A stretch of DNA of 64,000 nucleotides from Filomicrobium sp. (GCA_017792465.1 CP051234.1:3752501-3816500); one strand, 5' to 3'. Shown: positions 26,553 through 35,919, numbered from the stretch's first letter. Notes: generated by a model from the letters alone, not told the origin. Program-made: numbers and translations.

Positions 26553-27310
26553 GCGTACTTGGGGCGACGACAGTCTCTGCGAGTTATGGATCGCAAAAGG
26601 TTCTCGATGGCGTTGTGGTCTCGGATATTCAACCCGGCGAAATAGTCGGCGTCCTGGGGCCCAATGGGTCCGGCAAATCGACGCTGCTGCGTGCGCTGGC
26701 TTTCAAAGGCAAAGGCGGCGGCGGCAAAGTGAAGCTGGAAAGCGATGGGCCGATTGCAGAGCGCTCGGTCTACATGCCGCAATCGCTGCCCAGTCCGAGC
26801 CCCTTGCGCGCTTATGAATTGTTGGCATCGCAGGCGCGTGCATTAGGGGACAATCTCAGTGCGGCGTCGCTACACATCCAGATCTCAGATGTCCTGCGGG
26901 GCTTGGGGATTTCCGAACTTGCGATGCGGCCGATGTCGGAACTCTCCGGTGGTCAGCGACAATTGATTGGTTATGCGCTTGCCATTTCCCGCACTCCGGA
27001 TCTGTTGTTTCTGGACGAACCGACGAGCGCGCTCGACATCCGCTGGCAGCTCAGATTATTCGAGAACATTCGCCGCTATGTTTCAGACAACCGTGCAGCG
27101 TGTCTTGCTGCCGTTCACGATATCGGGTTGGCCGCCCGGGCCTGCGATAAATTGCTGTTGCTTTCCAATGGTGCCGCGGTTGCGACGGGGCGTCCTGAAG
27201 ACGTGTTGACTGAAGACAATCTCGCGGTCGTTTACGGTGTCCGGGCACATACTTATCAACGAAGTGACGGCGCGTTGGGGATCGAAATCCTCGGCTCCGA
27301 AAATGAATAG
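26549..27310 (+). CDS. ABC importer ATP-binding protein
   Basis: A 253-residue ATPase of the FecE/BtuD class. Walker A GPNGSGKST near residues 38-46, Q-loop MPQSLPSPS, signature LSGGQRQ, Walker B LLFLDEPTSALD and the H-loop AAVHD are all intact. ATG 26549 overlaps the permease stop; the frame stays open further upstream only as a shadow of the permease gene. It completes a three-component importer with the two preceding genes. Confidence 0.94.
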   Translation: MSVLGATTVSASYGSQKVLDGVVVSDIQPGEIVGVLGPNGSGKSTLLRALAFKGKGGGGKVKLESDGPIAERSVYMPQSLPSPSPLRAYELLASQARALGDNLSAASLHIQISDVLRGLGISELAMRPMSELSGGQRQLIGYALAISRTPDLLFLDEPTSALDIRWQLRLFENIRRYVSDNRAACLAAVHDIGLAARACDKLLLLSNGAAVATGRPEDVLTEDNLAVVYGVRAHTYQRSDGALGIEILGSENE

Positions 27311-27321
27311 GGGAGGCGGAA

Positions 27322-27675
27322 TTGCTTCAGGCGACAGCGGTCTTTGAAACCGAGAATGCTTCAAGGTATCTTCAGGCGATGTTTCGTCATTTTGCGCATA
27401 AGGTCGATGTCGCCTACGACAATGTTTCGGGCTCAGCGAAAATGCCCCATGGCGAATTGAAAATCCGTGCCGATGACAGCCTGATGTACTTCGAAGTCCA
27501 AGCTGCGACGCTGCAGGACCTATTGAAGACGCGCTATGTCGTCGACGCCCACATTGTGCGTTTTGCCTTTCGTGAGAAGCTTTTGGGTTTGAAGTGGGAA
27601 AGCGCGGAAATCGAACCCGTCAAAGGGCCGGGTGAAGAAGAGACCCAAGGCCTCGCTGCGAAGATCGTGCCGTAA
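27322..27675 (+). CDS. DUF2218-family protein
   Basis: A 117-residue cytoplasmic protein. The pattern RYLQAMFRHFAHKVDV, then HIVRFAFREKLLGLKW is characteristic of DUF2218, a family usually encoded beside iron-siderophore transporters in proteobacteria. The TTG start at 27322 is supported by GGGAGG 5 bases upstream. It lies 11 bases after the ATPase stop and is the last gene of the operon. The function is unknown; a role after uptake, such as ligand release, is inferred from neighbours only. Confidence 0.85.
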   Translation: MLQATAVFETENASRYLQAMFRHFAHKVDVAYDNVSGSAKMPHGELKIRADDSLMYFEVQAATLQDLLKTRYVVDAHIVRFAFREKLLGLKWESAEIEPVKGPGEEETQGLAAKIVP

Positions 27676-27704
27676 GTCGACCGTAGGGCTAGCGACCGCG
27701 GCTT

Positions 27705-27760
27705 CGATGAGCGACTAAATGCTATCGCTCCTGGTCGACTGCGAAGCGATGAGCGATTAA
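27705..27760. repeat. Two near-identical 14-base direct repeats
   Basis: CGATGAGCGACTAA (27705-27718) and CGATGAGCGATTAA (27747-27760) differ at one base and lie 42 bases apart in the gap after the DUF2218 gene. Their role is unknown. No terminator was seen in the gap. Confidence 0.5.
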
Positions 27761-27829
27761 GTCATCTTCTCAACTTTTCGACGATCCGGCAGCCTGCCTG
27801 TCATTGGCATTAAAAAACGAGAGCCAGCG

Positions 27830-28462
27830 ATGACCTTGAAAGTGATTGGAGCAGGCTTCGGGCGCACCGGAACCTTGTCGCTGAAACGGGCCTTGGAAGA
27901 ACTTGGGTTTGGTCCCTGTCATCACATGGCGGAGGTTTTCAAGGATCGTGCGCACCAAGTTCCATTGTGGAATGCCGCGTTATCCGGAAAGGCGGACTGG
28001 AACCGCGTCTTTGATGGGTTCGGGTCGGCGGTCGACTGGCCGAGCGCGGCCTTCTGGCGGGAACTGGCTGAGGTCTATCCGGATGCCAAAATCATCCTGA
28101 CGACCCGCAATGCGGAAAACTGGTTCGACAGCATGTCACAGACGATCTTCAAGCTGATGTCGACGGCAGAAACGGCGCCCGATGACGTCAGGCCGGTTTT
28201 GGAGATGGCTGCGAACACTGTCGTTCGCAGTCTTGGGGGAGGGCTTGATCGGGGCTCTGCGATCGATTGCTTCAACGCCCATCAAGAGGCGGTTCGGAGC
28301 GAGATTCCTGCTAGCCGTCTGTTGGTGTTCGAAGCAAAAGATGGCTGGGAGCCATTGTGCAGATTTCTCGAGGTGGATGTGCCGCAGCACGACTATCCCC
28401 GAACGAACGATCGTGCAGAATTCTGGAACAAGGGCGTGAAGCCGGATGCAGATCGCAGTTGA
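27830..28462 (+). CDS. Sulfotransferase-family protein
   Basis: A 210-residue P-loop protein of the sulfotransferase-like group. The N-terminal IGAGFGRTGTLSLKRALEEL matches the PAPS 5'-phosphosulfate-binding loop, and KIILTTRNAENWFDSM near residues 84-99 matches the 3'-phosphate-binding strand and helix. The RxxE-like LLVFEAKDGWEPLCRFL near 162-180 also fits. The acceptor substrate is unknown; such stand-alone proteins in bacteria are often uncharacterised. No operon partner: it converges with the RND gene. Confidence 0.85.
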   Translation: MTLKVIGAGFGRTGTLSLKRALEELGFGPCHHMAEVFKDRAHQVPLWNAALSGKADWNRVFDGFGSAVDWPSAAFWRELAEVYPDAKIILTTRNAENWFDSMSQTIFKLMSTAETAPDDVRPVLEMAANTVVRSLGGGLDRGSAIDCFNAHQEAVRSEIPASRLLVFEAKDGWEPLCRFLEVDVPQHDYPRTNDRAEFWNKGVKPDADRS

Positions 28463-28573
28463 AGCCGGCGCGCGCGCTAAGGCCGACCTTCCACTTTAAA
28501 GCAGCGCGTCGGGTGACCGTACGCTGGTTCGTTGGTCACCCCTTTCGCAATCTGTGCAGCTCAGCTGGAACAC

Positions 28574-31500
28574 TTAGGCCTCGGGAATGGCCTTGGCTTG
28601 CTCATCCGGTTCACGGCTTTGGCTTGGTTCCTTGCGGGCCAACGAGCGGCAGACCACGTAGAATATCGGCGTGAAGACCAAGCCGAATAGCGTCACCCCA
28701 AGCATTCCTGAAAAGACGGCCGTTCCCAAAGCTTGGCGCATCTCCGCGCCGGCGCCGGTCGCAAGGACCAGTGGAACCACGCCGAGGATGAATGCCAGCG
28801 CTGTCATGAGAATTGGGCGCAGGCGGACGCGCGCGGCATGGACCGCGGCCTCCACCCGGTTCATGCCTTCGTTTTCAGCCTGCCTTGCGAATTCGACGAT
28901 GAGAATGGCGTTCTTGGCGGCAAGGCCGATCAGCACGACGAGGCCGATCTGCACGAGGATGTTGTTATCGAGGCCGCGGTAGTTGACGCCGATGATCGCT
29001 GCAAGGAGACACATCGGCACGATGAGAATGACGGCAAGCGGCAACAGCCAGCTTTCATAAAGGGCGGCCAGCAGCAAGAAGACAAAAACGACGGCCAGGC
29101 CGAACGCGACGATCGCCGTATCGCCAGCCAGTTTTTGTTGAAGGGCAAGTTCCGTCCATTGAAACGAAAAGCCCTCCGGCAAGACACGGGCCGCGAGATC
29201 TTCAACGGCCTTCAAGGCTTGTCCGGTTGAGTATCCGGGGGCTGCAGAACCTTGCACCTCGGCGGCCATGTAGAGATTGTAACGTGGCTGCCGGTAAGGG
29301 CCGGTCGTGTTTTGGAGATGGGCGACCGTGCCAATCGGCACCATCGCTCCGGTGGTCGAACGTGTGCGCAGTTCGAGGATGTCTGCTGGGTCGTCGCGGT
29401 AGGGACTGTCGGCCTGGGCCGTCACGCGATAGGTGCGCCCGAGGAAGTTGAAGTCGTTCACGTAGGCCGAGCCGAGATAGATTTCCAATGTCTCAAGCAG
29501 CCGTTCCGTCGGTACGTTCAACATTTGCGCCTTCACGCGGTCGATGTCGGCGTAGATCTTCGGCGTCTTGGTGTTGTACTGGGTGAAGACGCGCGAAAGC
29601 GCGGGGTCCTGGTTGGCGGCGCCAATCAAGAGCCCGGCGGCATTTTCCAATGCGGCGACGCCTCTGTCGCGCCTGTCCTGAACGTAGAGTTTCCAACCGC
29701 CGCCGGTTCCGATGCCGCGCACCGAAGGCGGTGCAACGACGAAGATATTGGCTTCCTTGATCACCGCCAGCTTCTGAAACGCTTCAGGGATAATTGAGAA
29801 GCTCGATCGGCCGGGGCGCTCCTTGAACGGGACGAGCGGAACGAAGATGGCCCCGGCGTTTGGGGCGCTGGTGAATGTTGCGCCATCGAGACCGGCAAAG
29901 CCGACGGTATGGGCGACGCCGTCGATCTCGCGGAGGATGTCTGACGCGCGTTGGATGACGGCGTCGGTGCGCGAGAGTGCAGCACCGGGTGGCAACTGGA
30001 CGACCGTAATGAGGTAGCCCTGGTCCATCACTGGGATGAAGCCTTGCGGCGTTGCCTGCAGTCGCTGCCAAGCATAGACCATCAGGCCTCCGTAGATGAC
30101 CAGCATGATCAACGAGATGCTGATGAGCCCCCGGGTCAAACCGCCGTAGCCGCGGGCCAAATAGTCAAAGCCCGTATTGAACCCCTTCGCAAACATTCGG
30201 AACGGCCAGGAGATGATTCCAGAGAACCCCTTGGGCTTGGACGTGTCATGCGGTTTGAGGAGGAGCGCGCAAAGGGCTGGTGACAGCGTCAGCGAAACGA
30301 TAAGCGAAATCGCTGTTGCCGTCGCGATGGTGACGGCGAACTGCCGGTAGAACTGGCCCGAGATCCCTTCGATGAAGGCCGTCGGGATGAAGACCGCAAA
30401 CAGCACTGCGGAAATCCCGATGAGGGCGAGCCCGACTTCCTGCATGGTCTTGTGCGCGGCCTCGTTGGCGCTCATTCCCTCGGCCAAATATCGCTCGACG
30501 TTTTCGACAACGACGATGGCGTCATCGACGACAATGCCGATTGCGAGGACGAGGCCGAACAAGGACAGGTTGTTGAGCGAATAGCCGAGCGCGCTCAGGA
30601 CCGCGAAGGTGCCGATCAATGAAATCGGGATGGCGACAATCGGAATGATCGAGGCGCGGAAGTTCTGCAGGAACAGGAGAATGACGAGGACAACCAGGAT
30701 CACCGCTTCGATGATTGTCTCATAGACGGCTTCAATCGACTGTTCGATGAACTCGGTTGGATTGTAGACGACGGTGTACTCGATCCCGGATGGAAATGCC
30801 TTGGCAAGCTCCTCCATCTTCTTGATGACACGGTCGGCTGTTTCGAGGGCGTTCGAACCGGGACGCTGGAAGATACCGATTGGCAGCGCCGACTTGTCGT
30901 CGAGATAACCGATCCGCAAGATGTCCTGAGCGGCAAGTTCGACGCGCGCGATATCGCGGACACGAACGTTGCGGCCGCCCTCGCCGCGCTTGACAATGAT
31001 GGCGCCGAACTCGTCGGGCTGCAGCAGCCGGCCTTGCGTCTCGACGTTGAGCTGAAAAGCGCCGGGGTCTTTGATCGGCTCCTGGTTGAGCGCTCCGGCT
31101 GCAACCTGCACGTTGTTCGACCGCAGGGCCTGGACGACTTCGCCGGCCGTCAAGTCGAAGGACGAGATCCTTTGCGGATCGAGCCAAACGCGCATCGAGT
31201 AGGCGCGCTCGCCGAAAACGGTGACCTGGCCGACTCCGGATAGGCGCGCCAATTCGTCGACGATCTGCGAACTGGCGTAGTTGGAAATGTAGAGGTTATC
31301 CCGGCTGCTGTCGGGCGAAAGAATGTGGATCACCATCATCAAATCTGGCGTCGATTTGGTGACGTTGACGCCCAAGCGGCGCACATCTTCGGGAAGTCTG
31401 GGTTCGGCAATCGCGACGCGGTTCTGCACGAGGACCTGGGCTTCGTCGAGATCGGTGCCGAGCTTGAAGGTGACCGTCAGTGACAGGCGTCCATCGCTGG

Positions 31501-31753
31501 TGCTTTCGGAACGCATATACAGCATGTCGCGGACGCCGTTGATCTGCTGCTCGATCGGCTGACCAACAGTCTGGGCGACGGTCTCGGCGTTGGCGCCGGG
31601 GTAGGTGGCGCTGACCTGGATCGTCGGCGGTGCGATCTCGGGATATTGCGAAACCGGCAGCGCGCCGTACGAAATTACGCCGACGATGACGATGACGATC
31701 GACAGAACCGAGGCAAGGATAGGCCGGTCGATAAAGACGTTATTGGACTTCAT
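28574..31753 (-). CDS. RND multidrug efflux pump, inner-membrane subunit (HAE1/AcrB type)
   Basis: A 1059-residue proton-driven exporter. It opens FIDRPILASVLSIVIVIVG and shows the typical VSQYPEIAPPTIQVSATYPGA. The proton-relay VVDDAIVVVENVERYLAEG sits in membrane segment 4, with both Asp residues intact, and the last third contains GLAAKNAILIVEFA. ATG 31753 fits the usual N-terminus. The membrane fusion gene lies 50 bases upstream on the same strand. No outer-membrane channel (OprM/TolC-like) is encoded next to it, so an unlinked one must serve. Confidence 0.95.
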   Translation of the reverse strand: MKSNNVFIDRPILASVLSIVIVIVGVISYGALPVSQYPEIAPPTIQVSATYPGANAETVAQTVGQPIEQQINGVRDMLYMRSESTSDGRLSLTVTFKLGTDLDEAQVLVQNRVAIAEPRLPEDVRRLGVNVTKSTPDLMMVIHILSPDSSRDNLYISNYASSQIVDELARLSGVGQVTVFGERAYSMRVWLDPQRISSFDLTAGEVVQALRSNNVQVAAGALNQEPIKDPGAFQLNVETQGRLLQPDEFGAIIVKRGEGGRNVRVRDIARVELAAQDILRIGYLDDKSALPIGIFQRPGSNALETADRVIKKMEELAKAFPSGIEYTVVYNPTEFIEQSIEAVYETIIEAVILVVLVILLFLQNFRASIIPIVAIPISLIGTFAVLSALGYSLNNLSLFGLVLAIGIVVDDAIVVVENVERYLAEGMSANEAAHKTMQEVGLALIGISAVLFAVFIPTAFIEGISGQFYRQFAVTIATATAISLIVSLTLSPALCALLLKPHDTSKPKGFSGIISWPFRMFAKGFNTGFDYLARGYGGLTRGLISISLIMLVIYGGLMVYAWQRLQATPQGFIPVMDQGYLITVVQLPPGAALSRTDAVIQRASDILREIDGVAHTVGFAGLDGATFTSAPNAGAIFVPLVPFKERPGRSSFSIIPEAFQKLAVIKEANIFVVAPPSVRGIGTGGGWKLYVQDRRDRGVAALENAAGLLIGAANQDPALSRVFTQYNTKTPKIYADIDRVKAQMLNVPTERLLETLEIYLGSAYVNDFNFLGRTYRVTAQADSPYRDDPADILELRTRSTTGAMVPIGTVAHLQNTTGPYRQPRYNLYMAAEVQGSAAPGYSTGQALKAVEDLAARVLPEGFSFQWTELALQQKLAGDTAIVAFGLAVVFVFLLLAALYESWLLPLAVILIVPMCLLAAIIGVNYRGLDNNILVQIGLVVLIGLAAKNAILIVEFARQAENEGMNRVEAAVHAARVRLRPILMTALAFILGVVPLVLATGAGAEMRQALGTAVFSGMLGVTLFGLVFTPIFYVVCRSLARKEPSQSREPDEQAKAIPEA

Positions 31754-31803
31754 GAATTTTGCCTTTGGTGTCTGTCGAATTGAACGCGTGCGGTGCTGTT
31801 CAA

Positions 31804-33048
31804 TTAGTTGCCGTCGGCTAGGCGATTGGCGTTGAAGCCGTCGGGCTTGGCTTTGATCTCGACCTTGTTGGCGCTGACGTCCTGGCCTCCCCGGACCTTT
31901 TGCATTCCGGCGACGATGATCTGGTCGTCGACGGACAGGCCGTCTTTGACAACGCGCAGCCCATCCACGATCGGGCCAATCTTGATCTTGCGGGCCGAGA
32001 CCTTCTGTTTGTCGTCGACCACCATGACGATTTTCGTCGCCTGGTCGGAGAGGATCGCTGCGTCGGGAACGAGTACGGCTTCGTATTCGCCCGAGCCGAT
32101 GATCCGGATGCGGCCGAACATCCCGGGCTGAAGGATGCGTCCCGGATTATCCAGGACCGCGCGTCCGCGAACCGTGCCGGTCGCTTCGCCGACCTCGTTG
32201 TCGACGAAGTCCATCTTGCCGCGATGCGGCCAGCCGTCTTCATCGGCGATGCGGATATAGACCGGGTTGGCTGCCGAGCTCGAGGAGGGGCGCATGCCTT
32301 CGGCTGATAAGCGGGTGTAATTGAGATAGGCCTGCTCAGAAACATCGAACACAAAGTGGATAGGATCGAGGGTGTTGATGGTCGTGAGCAAGGTGGTCGT
32401 CGAGCCGGTGCCGCCAGCAACGAGGTTACCGACGTCGACCTTTCGACTGGAAATACGCCCGGCGACAGGTGCTCTGATTTCCGTGAAATCGAGGTTCAGC
32501 TTTGCCGTTTCGACTTCCGCTTCGGCGACAAGAACGTTGGCTGCTTTTACATCCTTTTGCGCACGGCGATTGAAGACCTCGGCTTCGGCAACGACCTTTT
32601 TGCTCCGGAGATCTTCCCCGCGCGCCACTTCCGCATCGGCCAATTTGAGTTCGGCCTTGGCACTTTCGACACGCGCTTGGGCTGCGGCCAGTTCGGCCAC
32701 GAATGGGCGAGGGTCGATCTTGAACAGGAGATCGCCTTTGTTGACGAGCTGGCCATCCTCAAAGTGGATCGACTGCAGATAACCGGAGACGCGCGCCCTC
32801 AGTTCGACATGCTGGAAGGCCTGGAAGCGGCCGGTGTATTCGTCCCATTCGCGAACCTTTTTCTTGATCGGGTTGGCGACATCGACAGGGACTTTTTGAT
32901 TTGGGCCTTGAGCCATCGCCGTGTTTGCACCGAGGAATGCGAGTAGCACCAGTGCGACAGTACTCAGCGAGAAAACGCGACCGACCGTCGACGGATTGGC
33001 ATTATCTTGCCGAGACAACCACCGGCGATATGTACTTTGTTTCAACAC
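31804..33048 (-). CDS. RND efflux periplasmic adaptor (MexA/AcrA type)
   Basis: A 414-residue membrane fusion protein linking the RND pump to an outer-membrane channel. A signal peptide ends near AMAQ; the biotinyl-lipoyl halves (VELRARVSGYLQSIHFEDGQLV and LDFTEIRAPVAGRISSRKV) flank an alpha-helical hairpin (about residues 105-165), and beta-barrel and membrane-proximal domains follow. A GTG start at 33048 is proposed, with GAGGAAAG just upstream; the frame to 33252 would add a non-homologous tail. It lacks a lipobox Cys at the processing site, so it is probably soluble or loosely attached. Confidence 0.92.
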   Translation of the reverse strand: MLKQSTYRRWLSRQDNANPSTVGRVFSLSTVALVLLAFLGANTAMAQGPNQKVPVDVANPIKKKVREWDEYTGRFQAFQHVELRARVSGYLQSIHFEDGQLVNKGDLLFKIDPRPFVAELAAAQARVESAKAELKLADAEVARGEDLRSKKVVAEAEVFNRRAQKDVKAANVLVAEAEVETAKLNLDFTEIRAPVAGRISSRKVDVGNLVAGGTGSTTTLLTTINTLDPIHFVFDVSEQAYLNYTRLSAEGMRPSSSSAANPVYIRIADEDGWPHRGKMDFVDNEVGEATGTVRGRAVLDNPGRILQPGMFGRIRIIGSGEYEAVLVPDAAILSDQATKIVMVVDDKQKVSARKIKIGPIVDGLRVVKDGLSVDDQIIVAGMQKVRGGQDVSANKVEIKAKPDGFNANRLADGN

Positions 33049-33520
33049 GTGCTTTCCTCGTTTGCTGCAGGACCCAAAGGAAACGCAGCACTTCTTTTCC
33101 AAGTCTTCGAATACGAGCATGGGGGATCTAATCGTCTTGCCAGCATCAAGCGAACGTCGCATTTGTGCGCAGTCGGTTTCTAGAACGTCAGCAGCTTTCG
33201 TCTGCAGCCACCTCGCGCAAAGAATGCCAACCGGACAGTCAATAGCAGACACGTCGCATTCGGCACATCAAGATTTAGTCATCTGCCTGTGCTGCAAGTG
33301 GCGTTCAGCAAACCTCGCTTCGATGTCGGTCGTGGCCGCTCTCATTTCGTTTTGCGCTTTTTAGTCGATCTCAACGGCGACCTGCAACCTTCCGGTCGTG
33401 AAGGATCAATCAGGCTTGTGCGTTCGCAATTATGGCTTTGCCCCAAGGCGCTGCACGCGCCAGAATGCTCTCCACGCAAATTGTCCCACCCAAGCTGCGC
33501 AGCTCATGCGGGAGCCGAAC
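33049..33520. other. Long divergent intergenic region
   Basis: This 472-base gap separates the divergent RND adaptor (minus) and the RES-like gene (plus) and should hold both promoters. Open frames here are short, unsupported by ribosome sites and without family resemblance. I see no strong palindrome and no divergent regulator gene. Confidence 0.5.
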
Positions 33521-35098
33521 ATGAACGATCAAACGCCGATCCAGGCGATGCAGCTCGCTCTGAGAAACCAACAGGCAAGTCTGTTCACCCGCGTCGACCC
33601 GCCCATTTCATCTAGTGGTGTGCTTTGCCGAACAATTGCCGATGCAATACAGGTGCATCTTGAGGCGCGGCTATCTGATGACAGCCTGTACGAGGCGAAT
33701 TTGCGAAAAAGTCCATATTGGTTCTTCTTCCGGATTTGCAAGCACGACGCAGAGGTGGAGCTTTTCTGCGGAGCTTGTGAAGCCTCATCCTACGTGCCGA
33801 TTTTGCGCGGTAAACCGAGCGCAATCTGTAGAAATTGTAGTTTTTCGAATGGCGGCTTTGCCTCGGCCGACAACCAGTTGCGCTATCTCCAAGCGGCTTA
33901 CAAGGATGCGCGCAACTTTTCACAATCTCGCGAAAAATGGAGGAATGAAGCCGACAGTAGCTCCGGCACGGGATCGGGATTTTCTCTGACGAGTTGGATG
34001 CGTCCGCGACGAGAAAATAGATCCGTTCCGTTCGTCGATGCTCACCTCACATTGAAGCAGATCCGCACGGAGGCAATGTCGAAAGAATTGGCGGATGCCT
34101 TTGATCACGTTTATCCGCTCTTCGCGAGCGAATTTGCCGTTGCCGATAAGTTGAAAGAAGAAGGATACACGGCGCAGTTTTCTTCTCACGGTGCCAAGTT
34201 GGCCGACACCGGCCGGTATCGCAGATACGCCGGCGGCCCGGGCTTGGGGCGCGGTCGTTATTTTTCGGTCTGCGACGATGCGACGGGCAATGACGGCAGC
34301 ACGATGCTTTGCGAACTGAGCGCGTATTGGTCTGCCAGCTGCGGTTTTGTCCCGATGCTGTTTGACTCAACAATTCAGGACATTCCTCCAGATTTGCGGC
34401 AGACGCTTGCCTCTCGAAACAGTCAGCTCGATCCCGAGGGGCCGTTGATGATCCTGGTGTTGCACAAACTTGGTCGGGATTACGACGCAAGCCGCAATAG
34501 TTTAGGCAATGCAGATTTCATAGATGCATGCAATATTACGCTTGAGACACGACAACTCTCAGGTGTCTTCGATCTTCGGCGCAAACTAGCCCAAGCGTTT
34601 ATTACGGAAGTTTTGGCTGATATGGAGTCGTCCGAACGTTCGGATATCTTGCCTTCCAGCAGAACTGTCAAAAAGACCCCGGATGATTTTCTGGATGTCC
34701 TGCCAACGCTTCTTAGTCCGACAATTGGTGGGTCGACCTTCACCGATGCCATTGGATCTTGGCTCCGGTCGAACGGATGCAACGGCATCGTTTTTCCGTC
34801 CGCGCGGCGCAATGCGGTCGCCGTTGAACAGTTGGATATTGTCCGCGTGTCGACCGGCTGGAATTTTGTCGACTTCTCCGGTCGGGCGGGCAAAATCGCC
34901 AAACCCCCGTTTGGCCTCATGCCATCCTGGCTCAGCCAAGAGAAGGTCGGCGCGACGATCAGGCCGGTCTTTTCCGTTCCCTCTGATGCCGGTTTCGATT
35001 TCGCTCACGGTTTCAGTGTCGAGGGCGTCGAAGAACGCGAAAGAAGCCGTGCAAGTCGTGAACTCGATGCAGCACTCGAGGCTGTACGAACGTCCTAA
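33521..35098 (+). CDS. Large unknown protein: zinc-ribbon-like N-terminus and RES-like C-terminus
   Basis: A 525-residue soluble protein. Cys 83, 86, 103 and 106 (CGAC and CRNC) form a CxxC-x16-CxxC zinc-ribbon-like motif. The C-terminal half has the spacing of an RES domain, an NAD-consuming phosphorylase/toxin fold: RYAGGPGLGRGRYFS near 235-249, CELSAYW with E265, and NGIVFPSARR with S427, giving an R/E/S trio. RES toxins are usually paired with an Xre-type antitoxin; none is next to it. The ATG at 33521 has GGGAG 6 bases upstream. The RES assignment is a moderate-confidence inference from pattern only. Confidence 0.72.
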   Translation: MNDQTPIQAMQLALRNQQASLFTRVDPPISSSGVLCRTIADAIQVHLEARLSDDSLYEANLRKSPYWFFFRICKHDAEVELFCGACEASSYVPILRGKPSAICRNCSFSNGGFASADNQLRYLQAAYKDARNFSQSREKWRNEADSSSGTGSGFSLTSWMRPRRENRSVPFVDAHLTLKQIRTEAMSKELADAFDHVYPLFASEFAVADKLKEEGYTAQFSSHGAKLADTGRYRRYAGGPGLGRGRYFSVCDDATGNDGSTMLCELSAYWSASCGFVPMLFDSTIQDIPPDLRQTLASRNSQLDPEGPLMILVLHKLGRDYDASRNSLGNADFIDACNITLETRQLSGVFDLRRKLAQAFITEVLADMESSERSDILPSSRTVKKTPDDFLDVLPTLLSPTIGGSTFTDAIGSWLRSNGCNGIVFPSARRNAVAVEQLDIVRVSTGWNFVDFSGRAGKIAKPPFGLMPSWLSQEKVGATIRPVFSVPSDAGFDFAHGFSVEGVEERERSRASRELDAALEAVRTS

Positions 35099-35327
35099 GC
35101 CGTATCAGCGAAAAGGCTTCGGTAGTCGGTCGCCGGCCGACGTTCGTGCCGAGGATGTTTTTACGAATATCGCTGCGAAGGGTTTGGTGCGACCCATTCC
35201 GAAACCGATGAGCAATCGGCGTGTCACAAAGTCTCTCGCGCGGATCTGAATTGTTGGGTCGCGTGGGGGGCTGCATTTCGTGTGCGGCTCAGTGGGGCTT
35301 GCGCTGTTTGCAACTGGCAACCGCCAA

Positions 35328-35344
35328 CTGGCACGCAATTGGCA
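35328..35344 (+). promoter_or_regulatory. Sigma-54 type (-24/-12) promoter
   Basis: CTGGCACG-CAAT-TGGCA matches 12 of 13 positions of the consensus YTGGCACG-N4-TTGCW, with the GG and GC 10 bases apart. It ends 50 bases before the TPR-gene ATG at 35395. The duplicated AACTGGCA just upstream (35312-35319, 35326-35333) is part of the same stretch. No perfect NifA site (TGT-N10-ACA) was found in the 130 bases upstream. Confidence 0.75.
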
Positions 35345-35394
35345 CCTCACTCCTGGACATGTCATACGCAAAAGGCGGTGAAAGCCGGGAATTT

Positions 35395-35880
35395 ATGAGC
35401 GAAAACAATACGAAGCGCTACATTGAATTCGGCGACGTGCCGCCTTCAGTGGACGAAATCCTACAACAAGGTGTGTCGCTATACCGACAGGATCGCGCTG
35501 CGGCTGATGCTCGTTTCCAGGATGCGATTGCGCTCGATCCTACAGTCCTGCCGAGCTATCTGTGCCTTTATAAGATCTACACTTACCAGGGGCGGCTGGA
35601 CGAAGCCTATCGCATCGCGCTTGCTGGGTTGGAAGAAGCCGCGCGCCAGGCCGGCTTGTCCGCCGATTGGCAGCAGTGGACGCGCGAGCAGCTTTGCAGC
35701 GCGAGCGATCAACCTTCGCGGTTTGCGCTCTACACTTTGAAAGCTCTGTCGTTCATTCACCTGAAGAGAAATGAGCTTGCCGAGAGCCGCCGGATCCTGA
35801 CCAAACTCGAAGACCTGGGCCAGCTTGAAGACGTCGGTGGTAGTGTGGTCACGGATCTGGCCGATGCTCTCGAAACTTAG
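35395..35880 (+). CDS. TPR protein of a nif-associated pair
   Basis: A 161-residue cytoplasmic protein with about two TPR-like repeats (DAIALDPTVLPSYLCLYKIYTYQG and the following DEAYRIALAGLEEAAR), likely a protein-interaction adaptor. It is followed 39 bases later by an ArsC-like gene of the nitrogenase-associated type and preceded by a sigma-54 promoter, so it probably belongs to nitrogen-fixation accessory genes. ATG 35395 fits the promoter distance (about 40-base leader); an ATG at 35359 is an alternative. Exact partner unknown. Confidence 0.75.
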   Translation: MSENNTKRYIEFGDVPPSVDEILQQGVSLYRQDRAAADARFQDAIALDPTVLPSYLCLYKIYTYQGRLDEAYRIALAGLEEAARQAGLSADWQQWTREQLCSASDQPSRFALYTLKALSFIHLKRNELAESRRILTKLEDLGQLEDVGGSVVTDLADALET

Positions 35881-35919
35881 GTCGAATGCGTGGGGTGACT
35901 AAACCGGAGACTGCGCTTC

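Noticed and set aside
35222-35327. NifA upstream sites (TGT-N10-ACA)
   Set aside because: TGT occurs several times but none is followed by ACA after 10 bases, so no site is claimed.
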